From positions 1 to 19,757 of the forward strand of contig CABUGI010000029.1 in assembly GCA_902491055.1 (NCBI GenBank): 19,757 bases of DNA, read 5' to 3'. Under the pieces are notes generated by a model. The model was not told the origin of the DNA. It did no database searches and saw only the letters and a program-made list of their open reading frames with translations. Positions 7,526 through 14,486 of the stretch are shown in pieces. This stretch comes from an uncultured Collinsella sp. (GTDB lineage Bacteria > Actinomycetota > Coriobacteriia > Coriobacteriales > Coriobacteriaceae). Made by a program: the position numbers and the translations under genes. The stretch's first letter is position 1. Each line of letters starts with the position of its first letter.

Positions 7526-7792
7526 ATGGATGTTGAGATCCATCCCAACGCTAAAAAGCACCTGACGGAAAAGCAGGTACTAGGTGCCTGGTTCGCGGTT
7601 ACTGAGTGCATTCGCCGCGAGTCGGAGGACGAGCCGCCGAGATGGCTTGCCATTGGATGGCTTCCAGATGGTCGAAGTGTGGAACTTGTTGCGGTCGAAC
7701 TAATTCGTGGATGGCTCATTATTCATGCCCTGTCTCCGGTTCAGAAGAAATTCTGGCAAGAGATCGAGCGAGCTCGGCAGAGGGGTCGATGA
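7526..7792 (+). CDS. Putative toxin of a toxin-antitoxin pair
   Basis: This 88-residue protein starts at ATG 7526 behind GGAGGAG. It begins 'MDVEIHPNAKKHLTEKQVLGAW' and has a central 'PPRWLAIGWLPDGRSVELVAVELIRGWLIIHALSP', then a basic C-terminal helix. This His/Arg-containing small beta-sheet layout resembles the toxin partner of actinobacterial pairs with a compact RelE/BrnT-like fold. The family call is tentative and no catalytic set can be proven by eye. The stop overlaps the start of the next gene (ATGA). That next gene encodes a ribbon-helix-helix-type protein, so the order is toxin then antitoxin, as in HigBA or BrnTA. Confidence 0.72.
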   Translation: MDVEIHPNAKKHLTEKQVLGAWFAVTECIRRESEDEPPRWLAIGWLPDGRSVELVAVELIRGWLIIHALSPVQKKFWQEIERARQRGR

Positions 7793-8076
7793 TGAGCAAG
7801 ACGTATACGGCCGCTAATGGTCAGGTTGTAACGGATGAAATGATTGACGCGTGGTGCGAGTCGTACGAGCGCGGAGAGTTTCCGGATGGCGAACGCACCG
7901 TTGGTGGGATCGTGCATGGACGGCCCCCGCTCTCAGGTGAGGGGACGGCAACGCTGTCGGTCAAGATTCCTCTGGGAATGAAGGAGGCCATTCGTCGACG
8001 GGCGGCTGCCGAGGGGATGACGCCAAGTGAGTTTGCCCGTGCGGCTCTGAGTGAAAAACTTCTCGCTGCCGGCTGA
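7789..8076 (+). CDS. Ribbon-helix-helix (CopG-like) antitoxin
   Basis: This protein is 95 residues from ATG 7789; the next codon is also ATG (7792) and could be the true start. The N-terminal half, 'TDEMIDAWCESYERGEFPDG' followed by 'GIVHGRPPL', is the kind of toxin-binding extension seen in actinobacterial antitoxins. The C-terminal 'ATLSVKIPLGMKEAIRRRAAAEGMTPSEFARAALSEKLL' reads as a short beta strand plus two helices, the ribbon-helix-helix DNA-binding fold. Such proteins normally neutralise the partner and repress their own promoter. It is coupled to the upstream toxin-like gene by a 4-bp overlap. It could instead be a simple RHH regulator. Confidence 0.8.
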   Translation: MMSKTYTAANGQVVTDEMIDAWCESYERGEFPDGERTVGGIVHGRPPLSGEGTATLSVKIPLGMKEAIRRRAAAEGMTPSEFARAALSEKLLAAG

Positions 8077-8139
8077 TGCCTCTGACGTGCCGATTTATAG
8101 AACCGAGGCTGTGCTCAAAAACTTTTTTAAAATTCTCGG

Positions 8140-8167
8140 TTGACCGGAACGCGTCCTTGGTTATACT
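8140..8167 (+). promoter_or_regulatory. Promoter of tRNA-Phe
   Basis: TTGACC (8140-8145), a 16-bp spacer and TATACT (8162-8167) lie about 33 bp before the tRNA. The -35 sits at the end of an inverted repeat AACCGAG/CTCGGTT (8101-8107 and 8135-8141). Confidence 0.75.
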
Positions 8168-8199
8168 AATCAAGCCTTGAAACAAGGCACACCTCAAAT

Positions 8200-8272
<73 letters not shown>

Positions 8273-8285
8273 CCTTGAATTGACT

Positions 8286-8315
8286 AGGACCTCTGCAAAG
8301 GGGTCCTTTTCTTTT
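8286..8315 (+). terminator. Rho-independent terminator after tRNA-Phe
   Basis: Stem AGGACC (8286-8291) pairs with GGTCCT (8302-8307), extended inward by a T-G and a C-G pair. It is followed by the T-rich run TTTTCTTTT. Confidence 0.85.
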
Positions 8316-8483
8316 ATCGAGGGCTCTGCGGAAATTACGTCCCGGAATTTGGCTTCAGAGTGGGACGCGCTTTCCGGCGCTTACTTCCGACGTGCGTGCA
8401 CATTTCGGGCCCGCCCGCTCAGACATTCCTCTCGCTTTTGCGCCACTTTACAGACCGTTCGGTCGTCTGTCCGCACGCGCGGG

Positions 8484-8489
8484 TATACT
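8484..8489 (+). promoter_or_regulatory. Possible -10 element for the GH5-like gene
   Basis: TATACT lies 66 bp before the ATG in the otherwise gene-free stretch 8316-8554, preceded by GC-rich sequence without a clear -35. Nothing else is recognisable in that stretch. Confidence 0.4.
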
Positions 8490-8554
8490 CAAAACGATAC
8501 TTTTCCTATGCAATACGATGCAGGCTCGGCCTGCACGATCCGAAGGGGGCAGTG

Positions 8555-9616
8555 ATGGAGAGGATACTCGGCGTTAATCTCTCTGGCTGGTTTATTCCCG
8601 AGCCTTGGGTGACCCCGTCGCTATACGCGGCGACCGGTGCATCCAATGCGGCCGAGCTGCAGGAGGCCATGGGCACCGCCGCCTATAACGAGCGCATGCG
8701 CCGTCATTACGAGACGTTTGTGAGCGAGGATGATTTCCGTCGCATGGCGCAGATCGGCCTCAACGCCGTGCGCCTGCCGGTGCCTTGGTATGCCTTTGGC
8801 TCGCAGGAGTCCGATGCGTCCTACATCTCGGTTGTCGACTACATCGACCGTGCAATTGAGTGGGCTGCCAAGTACGACATCCGCGTGCTGCTTGATCTGG
8901 CAACTGTGCCCGGTGGCCAGGGCGATTCCAACGATTCGCCCGCCACGCCGGAGGCTGTCGCCGAGTGGCATTCGTCCACCAACGGCCGTCATGTCGCGCT
9001 CGACGTGCTCGAGCGCCTGGCCGATCGCTACGGCGAGGCCGAGAGCCTGCTGGGCATTGAGCTGCTGGACACGCCGCAGATGAGCGTCCGCAAGAGTCTC
9101 TTTGCCATGACGGATGGCATTCCGGCGCACTACCTGCGCAACTTCTATCGCGACGCCTACGAGCTCGTCCGTTCGTATATGCCCGAGGATAAGATCGTCG
9201 TCTTCTCGTCGTCGGGGCATCCCAACGAGTGGAAGCATTTTATGCGCGGCGCCAAGTACAAGAACGTCTACATGGACCTTCACCTGTACCATTACCGTGA
9301 CGAGTATGCGCTCGATATCACGAGCCCCCGCGGGCTGACGACGGCGATTTCGCGCAACAAGCGCGAGCTCAAAGAAGCGATTTCGACTGGGTTCCCCGTG
9401 CTGGTGGGCGAATGGTCGGGCGCGGCGATCTTTGCCAACTCGTCGGTTACGCCCGAGGGCCGCAATGCCTACGAGCGCGTGTTTATCGCCAATCAGCTGG
9501 CTTCGTTTGCGCCGGCTGCCGGTTGGTTCTTCCAAACGTGGAAGACCGAGAAGCGCATTGCAGCATGGGACGCCCGCGCGGCGCTCGGTACGCTCGAGCG
9601 CGGCATGATTGAATAG
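8555..9616 (+). CDS. GH5-like (exo-beta-1,3-glucanase type) protein with altered acid/base motif
   Basis: This 353-residue protein starts at ATG 8555 behind AAGGGGG; the open frame upstream is not coding-like. It follows the GH5 exo-1,3-beta-glucanase pattern: 'GVNLSGWFIPEPWVTPSLY' at the N-terminus, then 'ETFVSEDDFRRMAQIGLNAVRLPVPWYAF', then 'HLY' (H243, Y245) and 'VLVGEWSGA' with the expected nucleophile E286. Where active enzymes have 'NEP' holding the acid/base Glu, this protein reads 'IELLDTPQM' (D172-T173-P174). It may therefore be inactive, or use another residue. There is no signal peptide, so it is probably cytoplasmic. A 6-bp gap links it to rsmI. The fold call is strong; the enzymatic activity is doubtful. 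Confidence 0.85.
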   Translation: MERILGVNLSGWFIPEPWVTPSLYAATGASNAAELQEAMGTAAYNERMRRHYETFVSEDDFRRMAQIGLNAVRLPVPWYAFGSQESDASYISVVDYIDRAIEWAAKYDIRVLLDLATVPGGQGDSNDSPATPEAVAEWHSSTNGRHVALDVLERLADRYGEAESLLGIELLDTPQMSVRKSLFAMTDGIPAHYLRNFYRDAYELVRSYMPEDKIVVFSSSGHPNEWKHFMRGAKYKNVYMDLHLYHYRDEYALDITSPRGLTTAISRNKRELKEAISTGFPVLVGEWSGAAIFANSSVTPEGRNAYERVFIANQLASFAPAAGWFFQTWKTEKRIAAWDARAALGTLERGMIE

Positions 9617-9622
9617 GTTGAT

Positions 9623-10501
9623 ATGACGCAAAACAGCGCCCATACGGGCAAACTCTATGTGGTCGGCACGCCCATCGGCAACCTGGGCGACCTGTCCCCG
9701 CGCGTTGGCGAGGCGTTTGCCGCCGCCGATGCCATCTGCTGCGAAGACACGCGTGTGACGTCAAAGCTGCTGATGCACCTGGGCATTTCCAAGCCGCTTG
9801 TCCGTTGCGACGAGAATGTGATCGCCAGCCGCGCCGCCGGCCTAGTCGACCGTCTGCTGGCGGGGGAGACCCTCGCCTTTGCCTCGGACGCCGGCATGCC
9901 GAGCGTGTCCGATCCCGGCCAGGCGCTGGTCGAGGCGGCACGTGAGGCCGATGTGCCCGTAGAAGTTATTCCCGGGCCCTCTGCTTGCGTCACGGCGCTC
10001 GTTTCGTCCGGCATTCCCTGCGAGCATTTTTTCTTCGAGGGCTTTTTGGGCCGAAAGCACGGCGACCGTGTGCGCCGTTTGCAGCGCCTTGCCGTGGTGC
10101 CCGGCGCGCTCATCTTCTACGAGTCTCCACATCGCATCGTGGCGACGCTCGAGGCCGTGGTGGAGGTCTTTCCCCAGCGTGAGGTTGCCGTCTGCCGCGA
10201 GCTCACCAAGCTGCACGAGGAAGTCTTGCGCGGGCCCGCTGCCCAGCTTGCCGAGGAGCTGCGTGCTCGCGGCGAGGTAAAGGGCGAGATTGCGCTGGTC
10301 ATCGCGCCGCCGAGCGAGGATGAGGAGGCCGGTGCCGTGCCGGTTGGCGCCGCGGCAGCGGATCACGACGAGGCCCTGCGCGAGGATATCCGCGCCGCGC
10401 TCGAGGAGGGGGAGCCCGCGTCTGCAGTGGCCAAGCGCCTGTCTCAGAAGTATTCGCGCCGCAAGCGCGATGTCTATGCCATGGTGCTCGATATGCAATA
10501 G
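9623..10501 (+). CDS. rsmI: 16S rRNA (cytidine-1402 2'-O)-methyltransferase
   Basis: RsmI (292 residues) methylates the 2'-OH of C1402 in the 30S decoding centre using S-adenosylmethionine. Motifs seen in order: 'LYVVGTPIGNLGDLS' near the N-terminus, 'CCEDTRVTSKLL', 'FASDAGMPSVSDPG' (the family's SDAGxPxxSDPG box), 'VIPGPSACVTAL', 'FEGFL', 'IFYESPHRIVATL', 'CRELTKLHEEVLRG', and a C-terminal helical part ending in 'KYSRRKRDVYAMVL'. Length is normal for the family. It starts 6 bp after the GH5-like gene, so the two are likely co-transcribed. Confidence 0.96.
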   Translation: MTQNSAHTGKLYVVGTPIGNLGDLSPRVGEAFAAADAICCEDTRVTSKLLMHLGISKPLVRCDENVIASRAAGLVDRLLAGETLAFASDAGMPSVSDPGQALVEAAREADVPVEVIPGPSACVTALVSSGIPCEHFFFEGFLGRKHGDRVRRLQRLAVVPGALIFYESPHRIVATLEAVVEVFPQREVAVCRELTKLHEEVLRGPAAQLAEELRARGEVKGEIALVIAPPSEDEEAGAVPVGAAAADHDEALREDIRAALEEGEPASAVAKRLSQKYSRRKRDVYAMVLDMQ

Positions 10502-10525
10502 ATGGAGGATATCCAGCCCTTGCGC

Positions 10526-10531
10526 TAGAAT
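10526..10531 (+). promoter_or_regulatory. Possible -10 element for metG
   Basis: TAGAAT lies 40 bp before the metG ATG in the 69-bp gap after rsmI. No convincing -35 is visible, so metG may instead be read through from rsmI. Confidence 0.35.
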
Positions 10532-10570
10532 CATCCTCTGTATGCAACGTTTTTCTGGAGGACAAACCCC

Positions 10571-12172
10571 ATGGATCAAAGCAAGCCTTCGTTCTTTATC
10601 ACGACGCCCATCTACTACGTCAACGCCGATCCGCACCTGGGCACGGCTTATTCCACCATCATCGCCGACGTTCAGGCCCGTTATCGTCGCTCCGCCGGCT
10701 ATAACGTCAAGTTCCTGACCGGCATGGACGAGCACGGCGAGAAGGTCGCCGAGGCCGCAGCCAAGCATGGCATGACGCCGCAGGAGTGGACCGACAGCCA
10801 GGCCCCGCACTTCAAGGAGCTTTGGAGCAAGCTCGAGATTTCCAACGACGACTTCATCCGCACCACCGAGCCGCGCCAGCATCATGCCGTGCAGTACCTG
10901 TGGGAGCGCATGAAGGAGTCCGGCTACCTGTATAAGGGCAGCTACGACGGTTGGTATTGCGTGCCTGACGAGACCTACTTCACCGATACGCAGGTCCAGA
11001 AGGGCGACGAGGAGTACGGCAGCGTCGGCCAGCACCTGTGCCCCGACTGCCACCGTCCGCTTGAGCGCGTGCAGGAGGAGTCCTACTTCTTTAAGCTTTC
11101 CGCTTTCCAGGACAAGCTGCTCAAGCTTTACGACGAGCACCCCGACTTTGTCGAGCCTGCGTTCCGCATGAACGAGGTACGTAGCTTTGTCGAGGGCGGC
11201 CTTAATGACCTTTCCGTGAGCCGTACGAGCTTTGACTGGGGCATTCAGGTCCCGTTTGACGAGGGTCACGTGACCTACGTGTGGTTCGATGCGCTGCTCA
11301 ACTATATGACGGCCGTCGGCTACGGTGTCGACACCGACGAGGCGCGTGCCGAGCTGGCCTATCGCTGGCCCGCGCAGTTCCACATCGTGGGTAAGGACAT
11401 CATCCGCTTCCACTGCGTCATTTGGCCCGCCATGCTCATGGCCATCGGCGAGGCCCTGCCCGAGCACGTCTTTGCCCACGGCTTCCTGACCGTGCGCAAT
11501 GCCGAGACCGGCAAGGCCGAGAAGATGTCCAAGAGCCGCGGCAACGCCATCGCTCCGCAGGACGTTATCGACATGCTGGGCGTCGAGGGCTATCGCTACT
11601 ACTTTATGACCGACGTCGTCCCTGGCACTGACGGTGCCATCAGCTTCGACCGCATGGAGCAGGTCTACAACGCCGACCTGGCCAACAGCTGGGGCAACCT
11701 CATCTCGCGTTCGCTCAACATGAGCGGCAAGTATTTTGACGGTTGCGCGCCCGCCAAGCCCGCATCGTTCGATGCGTTCGATAACCCGCTGGCAAAGATT
11801 GCCGACGGTTTGGTCGAGCGCTACACGGCCAAGATGGACGTGCTCGATTACGGTGGAGCCAAGGACGAGGTCATGGAGCTCATCCACGCCGCCAACCACT
11901 ACATCGAGGACTCCGAGCCTTGGGCACTTGCCAAGGACGAGGCCAAGGCTGACGAGCTGGCGTTTGTGATCTACAACCTGCTCGAGGCCATCCGCATTGC
12001 CGCTCACCTGCTGATGCCGCTCATGCCCCAGACTTCTGCCGAGGCTCTGCGCCGCCTGTCCTGCGAGGACGAGGCCGCGAGCGACGACCTCAAGGGCATT
12101 TGCGCTTGGGGCCTGCTTGCTGGTGGTCAGCCCGTCGAGAAGGGCGATCCGCTGTTCCCGCGTCTGGCGTAG
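10571..12172 (+). CDS. metG: Methionyl-tRNA synthetase
   Basis: MetRS (533 residues) attaches methionine to tRNA-Met, including the initiator. It is a class I enzyme: the HIGH-type motif HLGT is at residues 22-25 ('NADPHLGTAY') and the KMSKS loop at 318-322. The connective insert has one CxxC pair (C157, C160) with Pro-Asp between. The anticodon-binding alpha-helical domain fills the last third ('AHLLMPLMPQTSAEALRRL'). No C-terminal EMAP/tRNA-binding domain is present, as in the shorter MetRS forms. The start has TGGAGGA 8 bases upstream. Codon use is strongly biased to C-ending codons, consistent with high expression. A strong terminator follows. Confidence 0.97.
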   Translation: MDQSKPSFFITTPIYYVNADPHLGTAYSTIIADVQARYRRSAGYNVKFLTGMDEHGEKVAEAAAKHGMTPQEWTDSQAPHFKELWSKLEISNDDFIRTTEPRQHHAVQYLWERMKESGYLYKGSYDGWYCVPDETYFTDTQVQKGDEEYGSVGQHLCPDCHRPLERVQEESYFFKLSAFQDKLLKLYDEHPDFVEPAFRMNEVRSFVEGGLNDLSVSRTSFDWGIQVPFDEGHVTYVWFDALLNYMTAVGYGVDTDEARAELAYRWPAQFHIVGKDIIRFHCVIWPAMLMAIGEALPEHVFAHGFLTVRNAETGKAEKMSKSRGNAIAPQDVIDMLGVEGYRYYFMTDVVPGTDGAISFDRMEQVYNADLANSWGNLISRSLNMSGKYFDGCAPAKPASFDAFDNPLAKIADGLVERYTAKMDVLDYGGAKDEVMELIHAANHYIEDSEPWALAKDEAKADELAFVIYNLLEAIRIAAHLLMPLMPQTSAEALRRLSCEDEAASDDLKGICAWGLLAGGQPVEKGDPLFPRLA

Positions 12173-12214
12173 AGACCGCGCGAGCGCCATATCGGCAATT
12201 TGCTGTTTAGCTGT

Positions 12215-12250
12215 AAGGGCATGGCCGCCACGGTCCATGCCCTTTTGTTT
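12215..12250 (+). terminator. Rho-independent terminator after metG
   Basis: A 10-bp perfect stem, AAGGGCATGG with CCATGCCCTT, has a 10-nt loop and is followed by TTTTGTTT. Confidence 0.9.
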
Positions 12251-12282
12251 CAAGACGCCGCCATCATGCTAAGGAGGCAACC

Positions 12283-13143
12283 ATGACAACTTCGCCTTTG
12301 GCAAACCCCACGGCCACCAGGGAGCTGCTAGAGGAGTTTGGCCTTGCGACTAAGCATCGCCTGGGCCAGAACTTTCTAATCGACAATCATGTGATCGAGC
12401 GTATCTGCGAGCTTTCCGAGCTTGCAGGTGACGAGCGCGTACTCGAGGTGGGTCCGGGTTGCGGTACGTTGACACTTGCGTTGCTGCAGGAAGCGGCGTG
12501 CGTCACGTCGATTGAGGCAGATCCCGAGCTCGAGCCGGTGCTCGATGCTCACGCTGCCGACTACGCCAACTTCCACTTTATCATGGGCGACGCGCTTAAG
12601 GTGACGCCGGAGCAGATTGAGCAGGTTGCGGGCGGTAAGCCGACGGTGTTTGTCGCGAATCTGCCCTACAACGTGGCGGCGACGATCATCCTTCAGTTCT
12701 TCCAGACGATGCCCGCGCTTAAGCGCGCTGTCGTCATGGTTCAAAAGGAGGTTGCCGATCGCATTGCCGCAACGCCCGGTAACAAGACCTATGGCGGATA
12801 CACGGCAAAACTCGGCCTGTACGCGCAGGTGACGGGTCGCTTTGAGGTGCCGCCGCGTTGCTTTATGCCGGCGCCGCACGTGGACTCGGCCGTCGTGCGT
12901 ATCGACCGTGTTGACGGCGTGGTGCCCGAAGGACTCGATCGCGAATTTGTGGTCCGCGTGATTGATGCTGCATTTGCTCAGCGTCGCAAGACCATCCGCA
13001 ATTCCATAAGCGCCAACGGTTTTGCCAAGGACGTGCTCGATGCCGCTTTTGAGGTTTGCGGTATCGCACCCACCACGCGCGCCGAGACGCTCGATGTTGC
13101 CGACTTTGTCCGTCTGGCCCGGGAGCTAATCCATGACGCCTAA
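12283..13143 (+). CDS. rsmA: 16S rRNA (adenine-1518/1519 N6)-dimethyltransferase
   Basis: RsmA/KsgA (286 residues) dimethylates two adjacent adenines in the helix 45 loop of 16S rRNA during 30S maturation. The N-terminal 'KHRLGQNFLID' is diagnostic. The SAM-binding motif GPGCG is at residues 57-61 and the catalytic motif NLPYN at 126-130. The C-terminal domain contains 'FMPAPHVDSAVVRI' and 'AFAQRRKTIRNSI', both typical of the family. AAGGAGG precedes ATG 12283. It overlaps tatD by 11 bp. Loss of KsgA often gives kasugamycin resistance in other bacteria. Confidence 0.97.
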   Translation: MTTSPLANPTATRELLEEFGLATKHRLGQNFLIDNHVIERICELSELAGDERVLEVGPGCGTLTLALLQEAACVTSIEADPELEPVLDAHAADYANFHFIMGDALKVTPEQIEQVAGGKPTVFVANLPYNVAATIILQFFQTMPALKRAVVMVQKEVADRIAATPGNKTYGGYTAKLGLYAQVTGRFEVPPRCFMPAPHVDSAVVRIDRVDGVVPEGLDREFVVRVIDAAFAQRRKTIRNSISANGFAKDVLDAAFEVCGIAPTTRAETLDVADFVRLARELIHDA

Positions 13144-14050
13144 TGCCGAACGCGTGACGTTTACCAAGAAAAAGAAGACGGTTGCTTGTCCCGTGCCCTT
13201 GGCGCCGCTTGCCGACACGCATGCACATCTGCTTTCGTTTTGGGGCAAGGATGTGCCCGAGACGCTCGTGCGCGCCAAAGCCGCGGGCGTCGACCTGTTG
13301 GTGACGATGTTCGACCCCATTGCCGACAAGCGCAGCGTGGCGGACTATAGCGACTGGCTGGTGCGCGAGATTCTTCCGATGCAGGATATCCCGCAGATCA
13401 AGTATCTTGCCGGCGTGCATCCGTATGGCGCGCCGGACTATACCGACGACGTTCATGCACAGGTCGTTGCCGCACTTGATGACCCCTTATGCGCCGGTAT
13501 TGGCGAAATCGGCCTGGACTATCACATGGACTATGACGACGATATCGCGCCGGCACCCCATAACGTGCAGATTGATTGCATGGCGCGCCAGCTCGAGCTT
13601 GCCGTGCGCCGCAATGTGCCGGTGGAGCTGCACCTGCGTCACGAGGACTCGGATGGGGAGCGCACCTCGCACGTTGATGCGTACAACGTGCTGCGCGAGG
13701 TGGGTGTGCCCCAGGCTGGTTGTGTGCTGCACTGTTTTGGCGAGGACCGCGCCACGATGGAGCGCTTTGTGGATTTGGGCTGCTATATCGCCTATGGCGG
13801 TGCGGCCACCTTTAAGCGCAACGACGATGTGCGCGAGGCATTTGCGGCAACCCCACTCGATCGAATTTTGTTCGAGACGGATTGCCCGTATATGGCTCCG
13901 GAGCCCATCCGCGGTCTTGAATGCGAGCCCGCAATGATCTCCATTACGGCAAACACGCTGGTCAACGACCGTGTCGATCGTACCGGCGAGGATGCTGAGG
14001 CAATCGCGCGAGCAGCTTGGGAAAATGCCTGCAAACTTTTTCAAAAATAG
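13133..14050 (+). CDS. tatD: TatD-family metal-dependent hydrolase
   Basis: This 305-residue TatD-like hydrolase is longer than the usual 255-265 residues because of an N-terminal basic extension (about 25 residues) and small insertions. Metal-site residues are recognisable: D28-T-H30-A-H32, the Glu in 'GIGEIGLDYH', His in 'ELHLRHED', His in 'VLHCFGED', and Asp in 'ILFETDCPYMAPEP'. Relatives are 3'-5' DNases or related phosphohydrolases, acting in the cytoplasm. It overlaps rsmA by 11 bp and so is in the same transcription unit, a common partnership. The tRNA-Leu promoter starts 4 bp after its stop. Confidence 0.92.
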   Translation: MTPNAERVTFTKKKKTVACPVPLAPLADTHAHLLSFWGKDVPETLVRAKAAGVDLLVTMFDPIADKRSVADYSDWLVREILPMQDIPQIKYLAGVHPYGAPDYTDDVHAQVVAALDDPLCAGIGEIGLDYHMDYDDDIAPAPHNVQIDCMARQLELAVRRNVPVELHLRHEDSDGERTSHVDAYNVLREVGVPQAGCVLHCFGEDRATMERFVDLGCYIAYGGAATFKRNDDVREAFAATPLDRILFETDCPYMAPEPIRGLECEPAMISITANTLVNDRVDRTGEDAEAIARAAWENACKLFQK

Positions 14051-14053
14051 TTC

Positions 14054-14082
14054 TTGCGTTCGCGATGGCGCTCCGTTATTCT
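14054..14082 (+). promoter_or_regulatory. Promoter of tRNA-Leu
   Basis: TTGCGT (14054-14059), a 17-bp spacer and TATTCT (14077-14082) lie 12 bp before the mature tRNA 5' end and just after the tatD stop. Confidence 0.65.
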
Positions 14083-14093
14083 AATTCCTGCAC

Positions 14094-14180
14094 GCGGGCG
14101 TGGCGGAATTGGCAGACGCGTACGGTTCAGGTCCGTATGGGGGCAACCCCATGAAGGTTCAAGTCCTTTCGCCCGCACCA
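14094..14180 (+). tRNA. tRNA-Leu (CAG)
   Basis: This is an 87-nt class II tRNA including an encoded CCA. Acceptor stem GCGGGCG pairs perfectly with CGCCCGC. The anticodon loop TTCAGGT gives anticodon CAG. The long variable arm is TGGGG-GCAA-CCCCA and the T loop is TTCAAGT. Its 3' part from the T loop onward is duplicated downstream. Confidence 0.97.
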
Positions 14181-14226
14181 TTAAATGAAAGAGCTCCCAG
14201 CAATGGGAGCTTTTTTGTTATGGGCC
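14163..14226 (+). repeat. Direct repeat copy 1: tRNA-Leu tail plus terminator
   Basis: This 64-bp stretch runs from G in the T loop of tRNA-Leu through CCA, a short AT-rich spacer, the terminator hairpin and TTATGGGCC. It is repeated identically 189 bp downstream. Confidence 0.95.
14192..14217 (+). terminator. Terminator of tRNA-Leu
   Basis: An 8-bp stem, AGCTCCCA with TGGGAGCT, has loop GCAA and is followed by six further T residues before G14217. Confidence 0.9.
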
Positions 14227-14234
14227 CATCACAG

Positions 14235-14351
14235 GGACTTGAACCTGTGAAGGAGCGAGCGTAAAGAAAACGCGGAGCGTTTTTAGCGAGCTGGCGAGGA
14301 CGCCGGCAGGCGGCCGAAGCCGGTGCGGATCCGCGAAGCGGATACGCGGAC
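14235..14351. repeat. tRNA-tail-associated palindromic element, copy A
   Basis: This sequence lies between the two tRNA-Leu tail copies. It starts with GGACTTGAACCT (14235-14246), the exact reverse complement of tRNA-Leu T-arm bases 14155-14166. The conserved core contains three hairpins. H1 is AAAACGC-GGA-GCGTTTT (14267-14283). H2 is CGCCGG/CCGGTG (14301-14306 with 14320-14325, one G-U pair). H3 is ATCCGC-GAA-GCGGAT (14329-14343). Copy B at 19230-19345 has the same hairpins in the same order, with H1 identical. No plausible gene is present. Together with 14163-14226 and 14352-14415 it fills the 306-bp gap between tRNA-Leu and the SPFH gene. Confidence 0.85.
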
Positions 14352-14415
14352 GTCCTTTCGCCCGCACCATTAAATGAAAGAGCTCCCAGCAATGGGAGCT
14401 TTTTTGTTATGGGCC
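14352..14415 (+). repeat. Direct repeat copy 2: orphan tRNA-Leu tail plus terminator
   Basis: This is an identical copy of 14163-14226. Bases 14352-14369 repeat the last 18 nt of tRNA-Leu including CCA, followed by the same spacer and terminator. No tRNA 5' part is attached, so it cannot make a tRNA. Confidence 0.95.
14381..14406 (+). terminator. Duplicated tRNA-Leu terminator
   Basis: This is the second identical copy of the AGCTCCCA-GCAA-TGGGAGCT hairpin with T run. It would end any transcript that passes the first terminator and runs through element A. Confidence 0.85.
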
Positions 14416-14486
14416 TCTTGTTGATGTCACGTTGCTGCTTCGTGCGGGTATCCTAGTGCCAACGTGTGCCTATCAGAGGAGAGACC

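Noticed and set aside
8101..8141. AACCGAG/CTCGGTT stem as a terminator for the toxin/antitoxin pair
   Set aside because: The 27-nt loop is long, no T run follows the stem, and the right arm overlaps the tRNA-Phe -35. It may be chance.
8621..9643. 340-codon frame antisense to the GH5-like gene
   Set aside because: It lies entirely opposite a gene with clear family motifs and has no recognisable domains.
9842..12253. 803-codon open frame antisense to metG and the end of rsmI
   Set aside because: It is a mirror of two certain genes. Strong C-ending codon bias in a GC-rich genome leaves antisense frames open; the translation shows no family motif and no ribosome site was evident.
14227..14351. 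Element A as a degenerate tRNA gene on either strand
   Set aside because: Outside the 12-bp anti-T-arm there is no matching acceptor stem, D arm or anticodon arm, and the flanks do not form a cloverleaf.
14235..14351. CRISPR repeat or spacer array
   Set aside because: There are only two copies about 5 kb apart, with no regular spacers and no cas genes.
14159..14392. Minus-strand 77-codon frame across the tRNA-Leu tail repeats
   Set aside because: It consists of antisense tRNA tail and element sequence, with the same peptide appearing at both ends because of the direct repeat. It is non-coding.
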